From contig NZ_KN708638.1 of NCBI RefSeq assembly GCF_000805335.1, forward strand, positions 2,260,566-2,324,565: 64,000 bases of DNA, given 5' to 3'. How positions within the stretch are numbered: position 1 is the first letter of the stretch; the number at the start of each line of letters is the position of its first letter. Source of the DNA: Streptomyces sp. CT34 (GTDB taxonomy: Bacteria; Actinomycetota; Actinomycetes; Streptomycetales; Streptomycetaceae). Below are positions 50,057 to 59,341 of the stretch, one piece after another. Under the pieces are notes generated by a model. That model searched no databases. It was not told where the DNA came from and was given only the letters and a program-made list of their open reading frames with translations. A program made the translations under genes and the position numbers.

Positions 50057-52051
50057 GTGGAGCAGCAGCAGGCGGTAACCCCGCGTCCGGACCGCACCTC
50101 CCCCGGCAGCCCGGCGGAGGCCGGTGAGGCCATCGACGTCGAGCAGGCCGAGGCGGCGCTGGTCGAGCACTACCCCCGGCTGGCCCGGCTGGCGTATCTG
50201 GTCCTGCCGCCGGGCCCGAGCCGCGGCCGGCGGGTGCTGGCCGCGCACGCGGTGGTGCAGCGGGCCCTGCCGCGGCGGCCCGGCCCCGGGGCCGCTCCCG
50301 CTCTGCCCGCCCAGCGCGGCGGCGCGGCGGCGGCCGTCGACCCCGGTTACGCGCTCATGCGGCTGCGGGTGCTGCGCACCGCACTCGCCGTCGGGCGGCG
50401 CCGCCGGCTGCCGGCACCGCTCCCCCAGGTCTGGGGCCTCCGTCTCTTCCCCCGCTCCGGCGGCGCCGATGAACTCGCCCTGGACCAGGCGCTGTCCGCG
50501 CTCTCCGCACCGGGCCGGGCGGCGTTCGTGCTGCGCGACCTGGAGCGGCTGTCGGCGCACGAGGCGCGTCGGGTGCTGGAGGCCGCGGGGGTCGCGGACG
50601 CCCGGGCGGCACTGGCGGAGGCCGACGGGGCGGCGGTGCCGGCCGGGAGCCGGGACCGGGCGCTGCTGGAGTCGGTGGAGTTCGACCCGTGCGCCCTCCA
50701 GGCCCGGCCCACCGATCTGATCCGGCGACGGCAGCACGGCCGGGCGGCGCTGGCCGCGGGCGCGGCGGTGCTGGTGTGCGGGGCGCTGCTGGGGATGCCG
50801 GGCGACGGCTGGGGCCCGGACGGCGCCGCGGCCCCGGCGTACGCGGGCAATCCCGCGTCAGAAGCCGCCCTCGAACCGGGCAGGTTGGCGCTCACCCCGG
50901 CGAACGCCTGGAGGACCGCGGCGCGCCAGGACTTCGCCGCCTGGCCGGCCCGTGGCGACCGGATCGGCGACCGGGCGCTGCTCCGGCGGGCGCTGGTGGT
51001 ATGGGCGCGGCCCGGGGCCGGCGTACCGGTCACGGCGACGCCCGGCACCCCGACGGGGCCCGCGGCCGGGCCGCCGCAGCTGCTGTTCGCGGGTGTGGTG
51101 GACCACGCCGTGGTGGTGATCTTCCACGACGGCCTGCGGGCGGTGCGGTACACCGAGGCGGCGGACGGCCAGGGGCGGGACGAGGGCTCCGGTGCGACGC
51201 TGGACTTCGCGCGGACGGACGGTGCGGCGGCGGACTCGGCACTCGCCCTGGTGGCGGGGCCCACCCAGGGCAACGTCCGCTATCTGACGGCCCCTTGGGT
51301 GCGGTCCGTACGGCTGGTCGATCTGCTGAAGCCGGACGTGGCGGGCCAGCCGATCCCGATCGGCTCGGACGGCCTGACCGAGCCGGTACCGACGCCGCGC
51401 GACGATTCCGCCTGCACCACGTGGCCGGCGCTGCGGACGGTCGGCAGGACGGACGGACAGCAGGGCGGCCCGGCGGCCGGGGCGTTGCTCACCGACCTCG
51501 GGGAGCTGACGCCGGCCCGGCTCACGTACGGGCGGCCCACGTCGCCGGGCGATGTGTCCGGCCCGGAGGCCCGTACGGCCTGGGCGCGTACCGCCTGCCG
51601 GCTGCCCGGGGTGCGTTCGCAGGGCGTACAGGCCGTGAACACCTGGAAGTTCGCGCGGCAGCCGCTGCCCGGGGGTGCGGGCGAGGCGGCCTGGCTGTGC
51701 ACCCGGGCGGAGACCTGGCGCGGGGCGGGCGGCCGGACGATGGCGCAGTTCCAGCCGCCCGCGCCGGCCGACCGGCGGTACGCGCCGGGGGCGGTGACGG
51801 CGCGGGCCGAGGGCGGTACGGCCTGCGGGCCACGGGAGCCGCAGGTGCTGGCCGGGGTGCTGTGGAAGACCAAGGGGGGCGCGTGGTGGCTGCTGGCGGC
51901 GGGCAGCGACCGGATCACGTCGATCACCGCGCGCGGCGGGGCGCGGGGGCATGCGGCGGGGCGGCTGCTGGCAGTCCCGGCGAAGCCGGATGCCCGGACG
52001 GACCTGAAGGGCGGGCTGGCGGGCGGCGGCCAGGTGGGGACGCTGCGGTGA
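50057..52051 (+). CDS. sigma-like/TM/exported-domain protein (complete paralog)
   Basis: The protein has 664 residues from GTG 50057. Residues about 30-60 and 150-210 carry sigma-like helices ([57 protein letters not shown]). Then comes a basic stretch (RRRQHGRAALAAGAAVLVCG) with one membrane segment near 235-250, and a large exported domain with five or more Cys in its last third. It is paralogous to the gene at 1-1330. The function is unknown. The sigma-like portion lacks an obvious promoter -10 recognition part, so it may be a relic. Confidence 0.75.
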   Translation: MEQQQAVTPRPDRTSPGSPAEAGEAIDVEQAEAALVEHYPRLARLAYLVLPPGPSRGRRVLAAHAVVQRALPRRPGPGAAPALPAQRGGAAAAVDPGYALMRLRVLRTALAVGRRRRLPAPLPQVWGLRLFPRSGGADELALDQALSALSAPGRAAFVLRDLERLSAHEARRVLEAAGVADARAALAEADGAAVPAGSRDRALLESVEFDPCALQARPTDLIRRRQHGRAALAAGAAVLVCGALLGMPGDGWGPDGAAAPAYAGNPASEAALEPGRLALTPANAWRTAARQDFAAWPARGDRIGDRALLRRALVVWARPGAGVPVTATPGTPTGPAAGPPQLLFAGVVDHAVVVIFHDGLRAVRYTEAADGQGRDEGSGATLDFARTDGAAADSALALVAGPTQGNVRYLTAPWVRSVRLVDLLKPDVAGQPIPIGSDGLTEPVPTPRDDSACTTWPALRTVGRTDGQQGGPAAGALLTDLGELTPARLTYGRPTSPGDVSGPEARTAWARTACRLPGVRSQGVQAVNTWKFARQPLPGGAGEAAWLCTRAETWRGAGGRTMAQFQPPAPADRRYAPGAVTARAEGGTACGPREPQVLAGVLWKTKGGAWWLLAAGSDRITSITARGGARGHAAGRLLAVPAKPDARTDLKGGLAGGGQVGTLR

Positions 52052-52140
52052 GGTGAGCGGTGGCAGGGCGCGGGCCGCCGCTCCGAGCTTTCCGTGTCCA
52101 GGGGGTATCGGCATTCCTTACCCGCCAGTACATTGACGCC

Positions 52141-53052
52141 ATGTCTAATACGGCCCCGCTGCGGCCCCAGCCGGTCGCGTCTGAGCACACCCCGCTGAAG
52201 GCCCGGAACGTGGCCTTCGACTGGGCGGACACCCCCCTGCACTGGATACCCGGCGATCCGTCCAGCACCCACACCATCAACGTCCTGCACCTGCTGCTGC
52301 CGGCCGGCGAGCGCTGGTTCGTGCACGTCTACAAGCAGGTGCTGCCCCGCATCCGGGACGAGCGGCTCCGGGCGGACGTGATCGGGTTCATCGGCCAGGA
52401 GGCGATGCACTCGCAGGCGCACGACGACGTCCTGCCGCACCTCAAGGCGCTGGGCCTGGACCCGGCCCCGTACACCGCGCAGGTCGACTGGCTCTTCGAG
52501 AAGCTGCTCGGCGACCGGACGCTGCCGCCGGGCAGGGCCCGTCAGTGGTGGCTGATGGAGCGGGTCGCCATGATCGCCGCCATCGAGCACTACACCGCCT
52601 TCCTGGGCGACTGGGTGCTCAACGCCGAGGCGCTGGACGCCAAGGGGGCCGATCCGACGATGCTCGACCTGCTGCGCTGGCACGGCGCGGAGGAGGTCGA
52701 GCACCGCTCGGTGGCCTTCGACCTCTTCGTGCACCTGGACGGCGGCTACCGGCGGCGGGTGCGTACCTGGGCAACGGCCTTCAGCGCCCTGGTGTTCCTG
52801 TGGCAGCGCGGCACCCGGTTCTTCATGGAGAACGACCCCACACTGATCGACGGCAGGGCCGCCGTGAAGGACTTCCTCCGGGGCGGACGGCAGGGCGTGC
52901 TGCCGACCACCGGGGCGATGCTCCGCTCCATCCCCCAGTACCTGAGCCGGACATACCACCCCTCACAGCACGGCAGCACCGAGCAGGCGATCGCCTATCT
53001 CGACCGCTCGCCCGCCGCGACCGCCGCTGCCGCTGCCCCCGGAGGAGCCTGA
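52141..53052 (+). CDS. ferritin-like di-iron protein (annotated family: metal-dependent hydrolase)
   Basis: The protein has 303 residues. The segments IGFIGQEAMHSQAHDD (EXXH) and RWHGAEEVEHRSVAFDL (EExxEH) give the paired Glu/His ligands of a di-iron four-helix site; WLMERVAMIAAIEHYTAFLG adds a further ExxxH. The family (PF10118-like) is named a hydrolase, but the ligands resemble di-iron oxygenases. The following gene, one base away, encodes a flavin reductase with a ferredoxin domain, a natural electron donor. I therefore favour an oxygenase or desaturase-like role. ATG 52141; no signal peptide. Confidence 0.78.
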   Translation: MSNTAPLRPQPVASEHTPLKARNVAFDWADTPLHWIPGDPSSTHTINVLHLLLPAGERWFVHVYKQVLPRIRDERLRADVIGFIGQEAMHSQAHDDVLPHLKALGLDPAPYTAQVDWLFEKLLGDRTLPPGRARQWWLMERVAMIAAIEHYTAFLGDWVLNAEALDAKGADPTMLDLLRWHGAEEVEHRSVAFDLFVHLDGGYRRRVRTWATAFSALVFLWQRGTRFFMENDPTLIDGRAAVKDFLRGGRQGVLPTTGAMLRSIPQYLSRTYHPSQHGSTEQAIAYLDRSPAATAAAAAPGGA

Positions 53053-53053
53053 C

Positions 53054-54361
53054 ATGCCCGCCCGTTCCGCGACGTCGGCGTCCGCACCGATTCGTACGTC
53101 CCCGCCTCTGCGTACGCGCGCCGTCCCCCGCCTGCGGACCGTGCTGCTGGTCGCCGGGGCCGCGGTGGTCGTCCGGCGGGCGCTGCGGCGGCGGATCCGG
53201 CAGTCCCCGCTGTGGCCGCTGCCCGCCCTGGAGCAGCCGATATCGGGCCGGGGCCGGGAACGGGGCCGGGCGGCACCGCTGCGGCTGCGGGTGGCCGAAC
53301 GGACGGCGGCGGCCGACGGGGTGGTGGCCCTCCGCCTGGAGGGCGAGCGGCTGCCCAGCTGGGAACCGGGTGCGCACATCGACCTCGTACTCCCGTCCGG
53401 AACCGTGCGCCAGTACTCGCTGTGCGGCGAACCGGCCGACGCCGTAGGGGCGGACGGCGGTGCGTACACCATCGCGACCCGGCTCATCGAGGACGGCCGG
53501 GGCGGTTCGCGCGAGGTGCACGAGGCGCTCCACGAGGGCACGACGGTCGAGGTCCGCGGACCCCGCAACCGCTTCCCCCTGGACGAGTGCCACGCCTACC
53601 TCTTCGTCGCGGGCGGTATCGGCATCACCCCGATCCTCCCGATGGTGCGGCAGGCCGAGGCGGCGGGGATTCCGTGGCGCCTGGTGTACGCGGGACGGTC
53701 GCGGGCGTCGATGCCCTTCCTGGACGAGCTGGAAAAGCTGGCGGGGGCCGGGGAGTTGGGCGGGGACGGGGCCCGGCACGCCGGGGACGGGACCAGGCAC
53801 GGGGCCCGGCACGCAGGGGAGCACGGGGGTGCGGCCGGGGCCGGTGGCGGGCGGCTGACGGTGGCCGCGGAGGACGAGGCGGGGCGGCCGGACCTGGCCG
53901 CGGCACTCGCCGACGCTCCCCCGCACGCCGCCGTGTACTGCTGCGGCCCCGAGCCCCTGATGGACGCGGTGGCCGACCTGCTCCCCCACGGCCCCGAGGG
54001 ACTGACCCTCCACATCGAACGCTTCGCACCACGGAGGGGCCCGGGGTCCGGTCCGGGGTCCGGGGGCGGCTCGGGTGAAGGCGAGGGTGAAGACGTCGCG
54101 TTCGAGGTGGAGTTGCGCCGCACCGGCCGTACGGTCACGGTCCCGGCGGACACCAGCGTGCTGCGCGCCCTCCGCGAACAGGCCCTCCCGGACCTGCCGT
54201 ACTCCTGCGAGCAGGGCTTCTGCGGCACCTGCCGACAGCGGGTGCTGGGCGGAGAGGTGGACCACCGCGACGAACTCCTGACGGACGCGGAACGCGCGGA
54301 CTCGCTGCTGGTCTGCGTCTCGCGGTCGGCCCGGGGGGAGGGGCTGGTGCTGGACTTGTAG
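53054..54361 (+). CDS. flavodoxin-reductase-like oxidoreductase with C-terminal [2Fe-2S]
   Basis: The protein has 435 residues. A short N-terminal hydrophobic segment (LRTVLLVAGAAVVVRRAL) may anchor it. A FAD/FMN-binding barrel follows (RQYSLCGEP), then the NAD domain (YLFVAGGIGITPILPMV), and a plant-type ferredoxin domain with cluster ligands CEQGFCGTCRQRVLG and a last Cys in LLVCVSRS. This is the VanB/PDR-type plan that feeds electrons to a hydroxylase. It is coupled to the di-iron gene before it. A Gly/Ala/His repeat (GDGARHAGDGTRHGARHAGE) is inserted at about residues 235-260. A strong hairpin follows 90 bp after the stop. Confidence 0.88.
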   Translation: MPARSATSASAPIRTSPPLRTRAVPRLRTVLLVAGAAVVVRRALRRRIRQSPLWPLPALEQPISGRGRERGRAAPLRLRVAERTAAADGVVALRLEGERLPSWEPGAHIDLVLPSGTVRQYSLCGEPADAVGADGGAYTIATRLIEDGRGGSREVHEALHEGTTVEVRGPRNRFPLDECHAYLFVAGGIGITPILPMVRQAEAAGIPWRLVYAGRSRASMPFLDELEKLAGAGELGGDGARHAGDGTRHGARHAGEHGGAAGAGGGRLTVAAEDEAGRPDLAAALADAPPHAAVYCCGPEPLMDAVADLLPHGPEGLTLHIERFAPRRGPGSGPGSGGGSGEGEGEDVAFEVELRRTGRTVTVPADTSVLRALREQALPDLPYSCEQGFCGTCRQRVLGGEVDHRDELLTDAERADSLLVCVSRSARGEGLVLDL

Positions 54362-54447
54362 GGATGGGGGGCTGGTGCTGGGGCTGGTGCTGGTGCCGAC
54401 GGTCGTCCTCTGTTCCCCGCCGCCCACCCGTACCTCTTGTTTTTCCC

Positions 54448-54477
54448 CGCCGCCCACCCCCCTTCGGGGGGTGGGCG
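54448..54477. terminator. terminator of the reductase gene
   Basis: Perfect stem CCGCCCACCCCCC/GGGGGGTGGGCGG with a TTCG tetraloop, preceded by TTGTTTTT. Very stable. Confidence 0.9.
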
Positions 54478-54558
54478 GGTGTGGTGGGGCCGTGAGCCAT
54501 CACGTCCCCGCCCCCGTAAACACGTCCCCGTCCCCGTAGCAGACCGCACACAACCCCC

Positions 54559-54669
54559 CGCAGGCACAAGTCCCCACAGGCACAAGTCCGCACCGGAACA
54601 AGTCCCCACCGGCACAACCGCACCGGAACAAGTCCGCACAGAAATAAGTCCGCACAGGAATAAGTCCGC
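54559..54669. repeat. seven-copy 16-bp tandem repeat
   Basis: Units of the form CACAGGCACAAGTCCG or CACCGGAACAAGTCCC run in tandem; the fourth is 14 bp. They lie about 100 bp before the TetR gene. The unit changes gradually (CACAAG to ATAAG), which fits slipped duplication with drift. Spacing is constant, so a binding-site array is possible. Confidence 0.75.
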
Positions 54670-54767
54670 GTCGTGCGGCGATACCGCAACTGGCCCGCCC
54701 GGTGGCGCGGTCCGGGGCCGGTTCGGTGTGCTGGTGCGGCTCGGGGGCGGGTCGTTAGGGTGGGCGC

Positions 54768-55463
54768 ATGACGACCGGGGCACGCCGCAGGATGGGCGTC
54801 GAGGAGCGGCGGGAGCAGCTGATCGCCGTCGCGCTCGACCTGTTCAGCCACCGCTCCCCCGAGGATGTGTCGATCGACGAGATCGCCGAAGCGGCCGGGA
54901 TATCCCGGCCGTTGGTCTATCACTACTTCCCTGGCAAGCAGCAGCTCTACGAGGCCGCGCTGCGGCGCGCCGCCGAGGAGCTGTCCGCCCGGTTCGTCGA
55001 GCCGCACGAAGGGCCCCTCGGCGCCCGGCTGTTGCGCGTCATGGAGCGGTTCTTCGACTTCGTGGACGAGCACGGCCCCGGTTTCTCGGCGCTGATGCGC
55101 GGCGGCCCGGCGATCGGCTCGACCCGTACCAGCGCGCTGATCGACGGTGTGCGCCAGGCCGCCTACGAGCAGATCCTCGCCCATCTCGACGTCCGGGACG
55201 CGCCCCCGCGGCTGGAGTTGGTGATCCGCTCCTGGGTCTCGCTGGCCGAGACCACCGCGCTGCTGTGGCTGGACGGGCGGTGCGTTCCGCGCGCCGAGCT
55301 GGAGCGGCAGCTGGTGCACGACTTCGCCGCACTGGCGGCGGTGAGCGCGGCGTACGACGAGCGGATGGCGCAGGTGGTCCGCCGGATGCTGGCGGACGAG
55401 CCGCCGGACGGGATGTTCGCGGAGCTGGTGGGACGGCTGATGGAGCTGCCGCAGCCGGTCTGA
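54768..55463 (+). CDS. TetR-family transcriptional regulator
   Basis: The protein has 231 residues. N-terminal HTH: EQLIAVALDLFSHRSPEDVS, IDEIAEAAGISRPLVYHYFP (about residues 15-60). The C-terminal ligand domain (LLRVMERFFDFVDEHGPGFS onward) is unlike specific known sensors. The di-iron and reductase genes before it may be its targets because they run in the same direction without another regulator nearby, but a terminator and repeats lie between. ATG 54768. Confidence 0.88.
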   Translation: MTTGARRRMGVEERREQLIAVALDLFSHRSPEDVSIDEIAEAAGISRPLVYHYFPGKQQLYEAALRRAAEELSARFVEPHEGPLGARLLRVMERFFDFVDEHGPGFSALMRGGPAIGSTRTSALIDGVRQAAYEQILAHLDVRDAPPRLELVIRSWVSLAETTALLWLDGRCVPRAELERQLVHDFAALAAVSAAYDERMAQVVRRMLADEPPDGMFAELVGRLMELPQPV

Positions 55464-55561
55464 CCTGCGACGGAGCGGGTGCCCACGGTCGGCGGAGGGC
55501 GATTGTCAGACCCTCGCCGTAACGTCGTTGGCATGACGGCGAATTCATCTGATTCCGATAC

Positions 55562-55605
55562 GCGGACCGCTGATCCCGTTGCACGGACCGCTGATCCCGT
55601 TGCGC
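55562..55605. repeat. direct repeat of about 21 bp before the GNAT gene
   Basis: GCGGACCGCTGATCCCGTTG and GCACGGACCGCTGATCCCGT follow each other, sharing CGGACCGCTGATCCCGTTGC. Two copies only. No gene in the 300-bp stretch 55464-55763, apart from this and a GC-rich region. Confidence 0.5.
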
Positions 55606-55763
55606 GGGCCGCGCATCCGCCGCCTGCGCTCGCGGTCCGTGCGGAGCCGAGCGGGGGCGGCCGAGCGGGGCGGTGCCGGGTCGGGAGCAGGCCCCGTGAG
55701 GCGGGGGCGCCCGCCCGCAGTCGCGGGCGAGGGCCGGCGGGGCGGGTGCGACACAATCCGGCT

Positions 55764-56273
55764 ATGGATGAGATCACTTACCGGACGGCCGAGGCGGAGC
55801 ACGACCCTTCCGTACTGGTCGCGCTCTACGACGGGGCCGCGCACTGGATGCTGGAGAACGGCATCGACCAGTGGAAGCCGGGTGACAAGGACGAGGCGCA
55901 TTTCCGGGGGCGAATAGCCGACGGGGAGGTCTGGCTGGCGGAGGCGGCGGGGCGGGTCGTCGGCGGCTTCGAGCTGTGGTGGCGGGACGAGCCCGCGTGG
56001 GGCGCGCAGCCGCCGGTGGCGGGGTATGTGCACCGGCTGATGGTGGACCGCGCCCACGCACCGGCCGGAACCGGGCGGGAGTTGCTGACGTGGGCCGAGC
56101 GGCGGATCGCGGAGGCCGGGCGGGCGCGGTCACGGCTGGACTGCGTGTCGAGCAATCCGCGGCTGCGGACGTATTACGAGGGGGCGGGCTACGAGGTCGT
56201 CGGGGAGCAGCCGTTCAAGGAGGGGAAAGGGGGGAGCAAGTACGGCGTGACGCTGTTGGAGAAGCGCTTGTGA
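55764..56273 (+). CDS. GNAT-family N-acetyltransferase
   Basis: The protein has 169 residues from ATG 55764. GNAT pattern: beta strand 4 and the acetyl-CoA loop VHRLMVDRAHAPAGTGRELL (R-x-x-G-x-G/A type with PAGTG), followed by helix 3 and the strand SRLDCVSSNPRLRTYYEGAG, YEVVGEQPF. It acetylates an amine of unknown kind. It stands alone, convergent with the pullulanase gene. A longer start upstream exists but adds a low-complexity stretch. Confidence 0.87.
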   Translation: MDEITYRTAEAEHDPSVLVALYDGAAHWMLENGIDQWKPGDKDEAHFRGRIADGEVWLAEAAGRVVGGFELWWRDEPAWGAQPPVAGYVHRLMVDRAHAPAGTGRELLTWAERRIAEAGRARSRLDCVSSNPRLRTYYEGAGYEVVGEQPFKEGKGGSKYGVTLLEKRL

Positions 56274-56383
56274 AGCGGGGACCGGGGCGGGCATACCGCC
56301 CCTACCCGCGCCGGTTCCCGTGGACCACCGGACCGCCGGCTTCTCGGTAGCGCCCGGTCGGCCCTGGCGGAAGACGGCGCCGG

Positions 56384-59083
56384 TCACCCCCGCCGGAAGA
56401 CGGCGACCGTGCGGGCCGGGACGGTGAAGGTGCCCGAGGCGGGGGTGTAGGACGCGGTGGCGGCGACGGGGTCGGCGCCGTGGGACTGGAGGGGGTGCAG
56501 GGCGTACGGCCGGCCCCTGAGGCCGGGGAGGGTCTGGCTCTGGCGGTGGGGGGTGGCGTTGAAGACGATCACGAGGTTGGCGAGGCGCATGGTGATGACG
56601 CCGGGGGTCTCGCCGGTGCCGGAGAGGGGGAAGGAGAGGGCGGATTGGACGCGGGCGGTGGTCGCGAGGTCGAAGGCGGGTTCGGTGGCGTGGATGCGGA
56701 GCAGGTCGCGATAGGCGGCGGAGGTCGCGGTGATGGTGGCGCAGTCGGGACGTAGCGCCGGGTCGGCCAACAGGGGCTTGGCGTAGGGCCACTTGTCCTT
56801 GTTGTCGGTGGCCGGGGGCAGGCCGCGGCCGAAGCCGTTGGTCGATACGTCGCCGCGGACGTCACCGGGGCAGGTCCAGTGGATGGCGTTGAACCAGTCG
56901 CCGCTGTTGAAGGAGTTGCGGTCCAGGGACTTGGAGCGGAGCAGGTCGGAGCCGGCCTGGGAGAGCGCCGGGCCCTGGGAGAGTGCGGCGGTGGCCATCG
57001 CGACGACCTGCATCCGGGCGCGGTCGGCGGCGGAGGTGCCGGGCGGGAGCTTGTAGGCCAGGGCGTCGTAGAGGGTTTCGTTGTCGTGCGCGTCGGCGTA
57101 GGCGAGGGCGTCGCCGGGCGCGGCGGCATAGCCGGCGGGGGCGCCGTTGTAGTCGACCTGGGAGCCCTTGACCCGGTGGCCGACGGTGTCGGTGAACGTG
57201 TAGTCCGCGAGGTTGCCGGTGAGGCCGACCTTGATGAGGTCCTGGTAGTGGAGGAGTCGGGAGCGCTGGGCGGCCGGATCGCCGTTGGCGGGCGAGGAGT
57301 TGGGGTCGGTGGAGAGGCCGGAGGCGAAGCCCTGGACGCGGGGGTCGGTGTCGAAGGGGCTGCCGCCGCGGATCGCGTCGCGGGTCCGGTCGTTGAAGGT
57401 GGCGATGCCGGTGCCGGCCATGTTGCGCTGGGTGGCCTGGACGAAGCGGGCGTCGTCGGCGGCCTCGCCGAAGTTCCAGCCCTCGCCGTAGAGGATGACG
57501 GCTCGGCCGTCCACGCCGTCGCGGGCCGGGGTCAGTGCGTCGAGGGCCTTGCGTACGGCGAGGACGTCGGCCTTGGGGTGGTGCCCCATGAGGTCGAAGC
57601 GGAAGCCGTCGACCTTGTACTGCTTGGCCCAGGTGACGACGGAGTCGACAACGAGCTTGCCCGTCATGGTGTGTTCGGGCGCGGTGCCCGAGCAGCAGGT
57701 GGAGGTGGCGACGCCGCCGTCGTCGAGCAGCCGGTGGTAGTAGCCGGGGACGATGCGGTCCAGGATGGAGTGCGGGTCGTTCTGGCCGCTCGCGGCGGTG
57801 TGGTTGTAGACGACGTCCATGACGGTGCGCAGGCCGATGCCGTTCAGTCCCTGCACCATGCGGCGGAATTCGACGATCCGGGCCGTCCCGGACGGGTCGG
57901 AGGCGTAGGACCCTTCGGGGACGCTGTAGTGGAGGGGATCGTAGCCCCAGTTGTAGGCGTCGTGGTCGGCCACCTTCGCCACGCACTCCTGCTGGCGGTC
58001 GGAGTCGGCGGGCAGGGAGGGCAGGTCGCAGTCCGGCCGTTGCTGGTCGGCGCGGCGCTCGGGGACGGAGGAGAAGTCGAACGCGGGCAGCAGGTGGACG
58101 TGGGAAGTTCCGGCCGCGGCCAGGGACTTGAGGTGCCGCATGCCCGCCGAGCGGGTGTCGGTGAAGGCGAGATACTGGCCGGGGTGGCGGGTGGTGGGGT
58201 CCTCGACGGAGAAGTCGCGGATGTGCAGCTCCTGGATACGGGCCCGGCGCAGCGGCACCGGCGCGGGCTTGCGGAGCGTCGCCCAGCCCGCGGGGGCGAG
58301 GCGCGGATCGGCGAGGTCGACGACCAGACTGCGGGCGGAGTCGGTGGTCAGCGCGGTGGAGTACGGGTCGGTCACCTTGTTGGTGACGGTCCTGCCGGCC
58401 GTGGGCGCCCAGACGGTGACGAGGTAGCGGTAGGGCTTCCCGGTCCAGGTGCGCTCGCCCCGTACGCTCCACACCCCGGTCGCATCGTCCCGGCGCATGG
58501 GGACCGGGCGGCCGTCCAGTTCGAGCGCCACGGTGCGGGCGGTCGGCGCCCAGACGGAGAGCGTGGGCCGGCCGGCGTGGAACACCGGGCCGAGGGCGGC
58601 GTGTTGGGCGCGGGTGCCGTAGAGGTCGTCCAGGATGCCGGGGATCTGCACGCCGGTGGTCGTGGTCTGCCGTCCGTCCGCGGTGCGCTGGGTGGCGACC
58701 AGCCGTTCGCGCAGGGCGGTGGGGGCCAGCCGGCGGTCGCGCGGGTCGACGGTGAAGGCGGGGAAGCCGGTGAGGTGCGGGTACTTGGCCCGTTCGGCCG
58801 GGGCGAGGGTGCCGGGGGTGAGCCGGATGCGGCCCGACGCGCGTCCCTTCGACCCCCCGGCCCGCTCCCCCGGCTCCCCGAACTCCAGCTGGGCGGCAGC
58901 GTGTCGGGCGCCCTTCCAGACCACGGTGGTGCGGTCGATCCACTGCGCCGCGGCAGTGACCGGGCCGTCGGCGGAGGCGGCCGGAGCGGCCGGCTGCGGC
59001 GGCAGGACCAGGGCCGCCGCGCCGGCGAGCAGCGCGAGGAGGGCGGTCGTGCGGCGGCGGGCGCGGTGCGGGGTGGCGGACAT
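56384..59083 (-). CDS. secreted pullulanase-type alpha-1,6-glucosidase
   Basis: The protein has 899 residues from ATG 59083 with a typical signal peptide (RRRTTALLALLAGAAALVLP, cut near AAPAASA). It has N-terminal CBM-like and N1-type domains, then the GH13 domain: YNWGYDPLHYSVPEGSYA, region II GFRFDLMGHH (nucleophile Asp), region III LYGEGWNFGE (acid Glu), region IV YADAHDNETLYDAL (third Asp). It debranches pullulan, amylopectin or glycogen outside the cell. MalR-type operator repeats lie just upstream, so it should be induced by maltose and repressed by glucose. Confidence 0.93.
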   Translation of the reverse strand: MSATPHRARRRTTALLALLAGAAALVLPPQPAAPAASADGPVTAAAQWIDRTTVVWKGARHAAAQLEFGEPGERAGGSKGRASGRIRLTPGTLAPAERAKYPHLTGFPAFTVDPRDRRLAPTALRERLVATQRTADGRQTTTTGVQIPGILDDLYGTRAQHAALGPVFHAGRPTLSVWAPTARTVALELDGRPVPMRRDDATGVWSVRGERTWTGKPYRYLVTVWAPTAGRTVTNKVTDPYSTALTTDSARSLVVDLADPRLAPAGWATLRKPAPVPLRRARIQELHIRDFSVEDPTTRHPGQYLAFTDTRSAGMRHLKSLAAAGTSHVHLLPAFDFSSVPERRADQQRPDCDLPSLPADSDRQQECVAKVADHDAYNWGYDPLHYSVPEGSYASDPSGTARIVEFRRMVQGLNGIGLRTVMDVVYNHTAASGQNDPHSILDRIVPGYYHRLLDDGGVATSTCCSGTAPEHTMTGKLVVDSVVTWAKQYKVDGFRFDLMGHHPKADVLAVRKALDALTPARDGVDGRAVILYGEGWNFGEAADDARFVQATQRNMAGTGIATFNDRTRDAIRGGSPFDTDPRVQGFASGLSTDPNSSPANGDPAAQRSRLLHYQDLIKVGLTGNLADYTFTDTVGHRVKGSQVDYNGAPAGYAAAPGDALAYADAHDNETLYDALAYKLPPGTSAADRARMQVVAMATAALSQGPALSQAGSDLLRSKSLDRNSFNSGDWFNAIHWTCPGDVRGDVSTNGFGRGLPPATDNKDKWPYAKPLLADPALRPDCATITATSAAYRDLLRIHATEPAFDLATTARVQSALSFPLSGTGETPGVITMRLANLVIVFNATPHRQSQTLPGLRGRPYALHPLQSHGADPVAATASYTPASGTFTVPARTVAVFRRG

Positions 59084-59111
59084 GACCCTTGGTTCTATCC
59101 GTGCCACCTCA

Positions 59112-59142
59112 TTGCTGCAAGACCTTTCGCAAGAGATTGCAA
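59112..59142. promoter_or_regulatory. MalR/LacI-type operator of the pullulanase gene
   Basis: Direct repeats CTGCAAG, TCGCAAG and ATTGCAA (read on the plus strand) lie 30 bp before the pullulanase start. In Streptomyces the maltose regulator MalR/Reg1 binds CTTGCAG-type repeats, the complement of these. A LacI-type gene of the same kind is at 62058-63074. Confidence 0.7.
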
Positions 59143-59341
59143 CGGTGTTACGTTCCCGTGGTAGCCGGTCCGGCCGGCCGGAGGCCCACCGGGTGGTGGT
59201 CCCTACGCGCCCGGCCGGTCGGACCGGTGCCATATGTCTTCGCGGAGAACGGGTTCGCCGGTGGTCCGGCGGGTTGGCGCATAGTCACCCAGGCAGCAGA
59301 CGAGGTGAGTTGCCCGGACGACAGCGGGGAATCCACCCACC

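Noticed and set aside
54559..54669. CRISPR array
   Set aside because: The 16-bp units are contiguous with no spacers, and no cas gene is in the window.
56879..59164. A 761-codon plus-strand frame
   Set aside because: It is antisense to the pullulanase gene and consists of Gly/Val-rich shadow sequence.
59200..59341. Riboswitch (glycine or SAM type) before the methyltransferase gene
   Set aside because: The leader is GC-rich and can fold, but I could not identify the conserved core of any known class.
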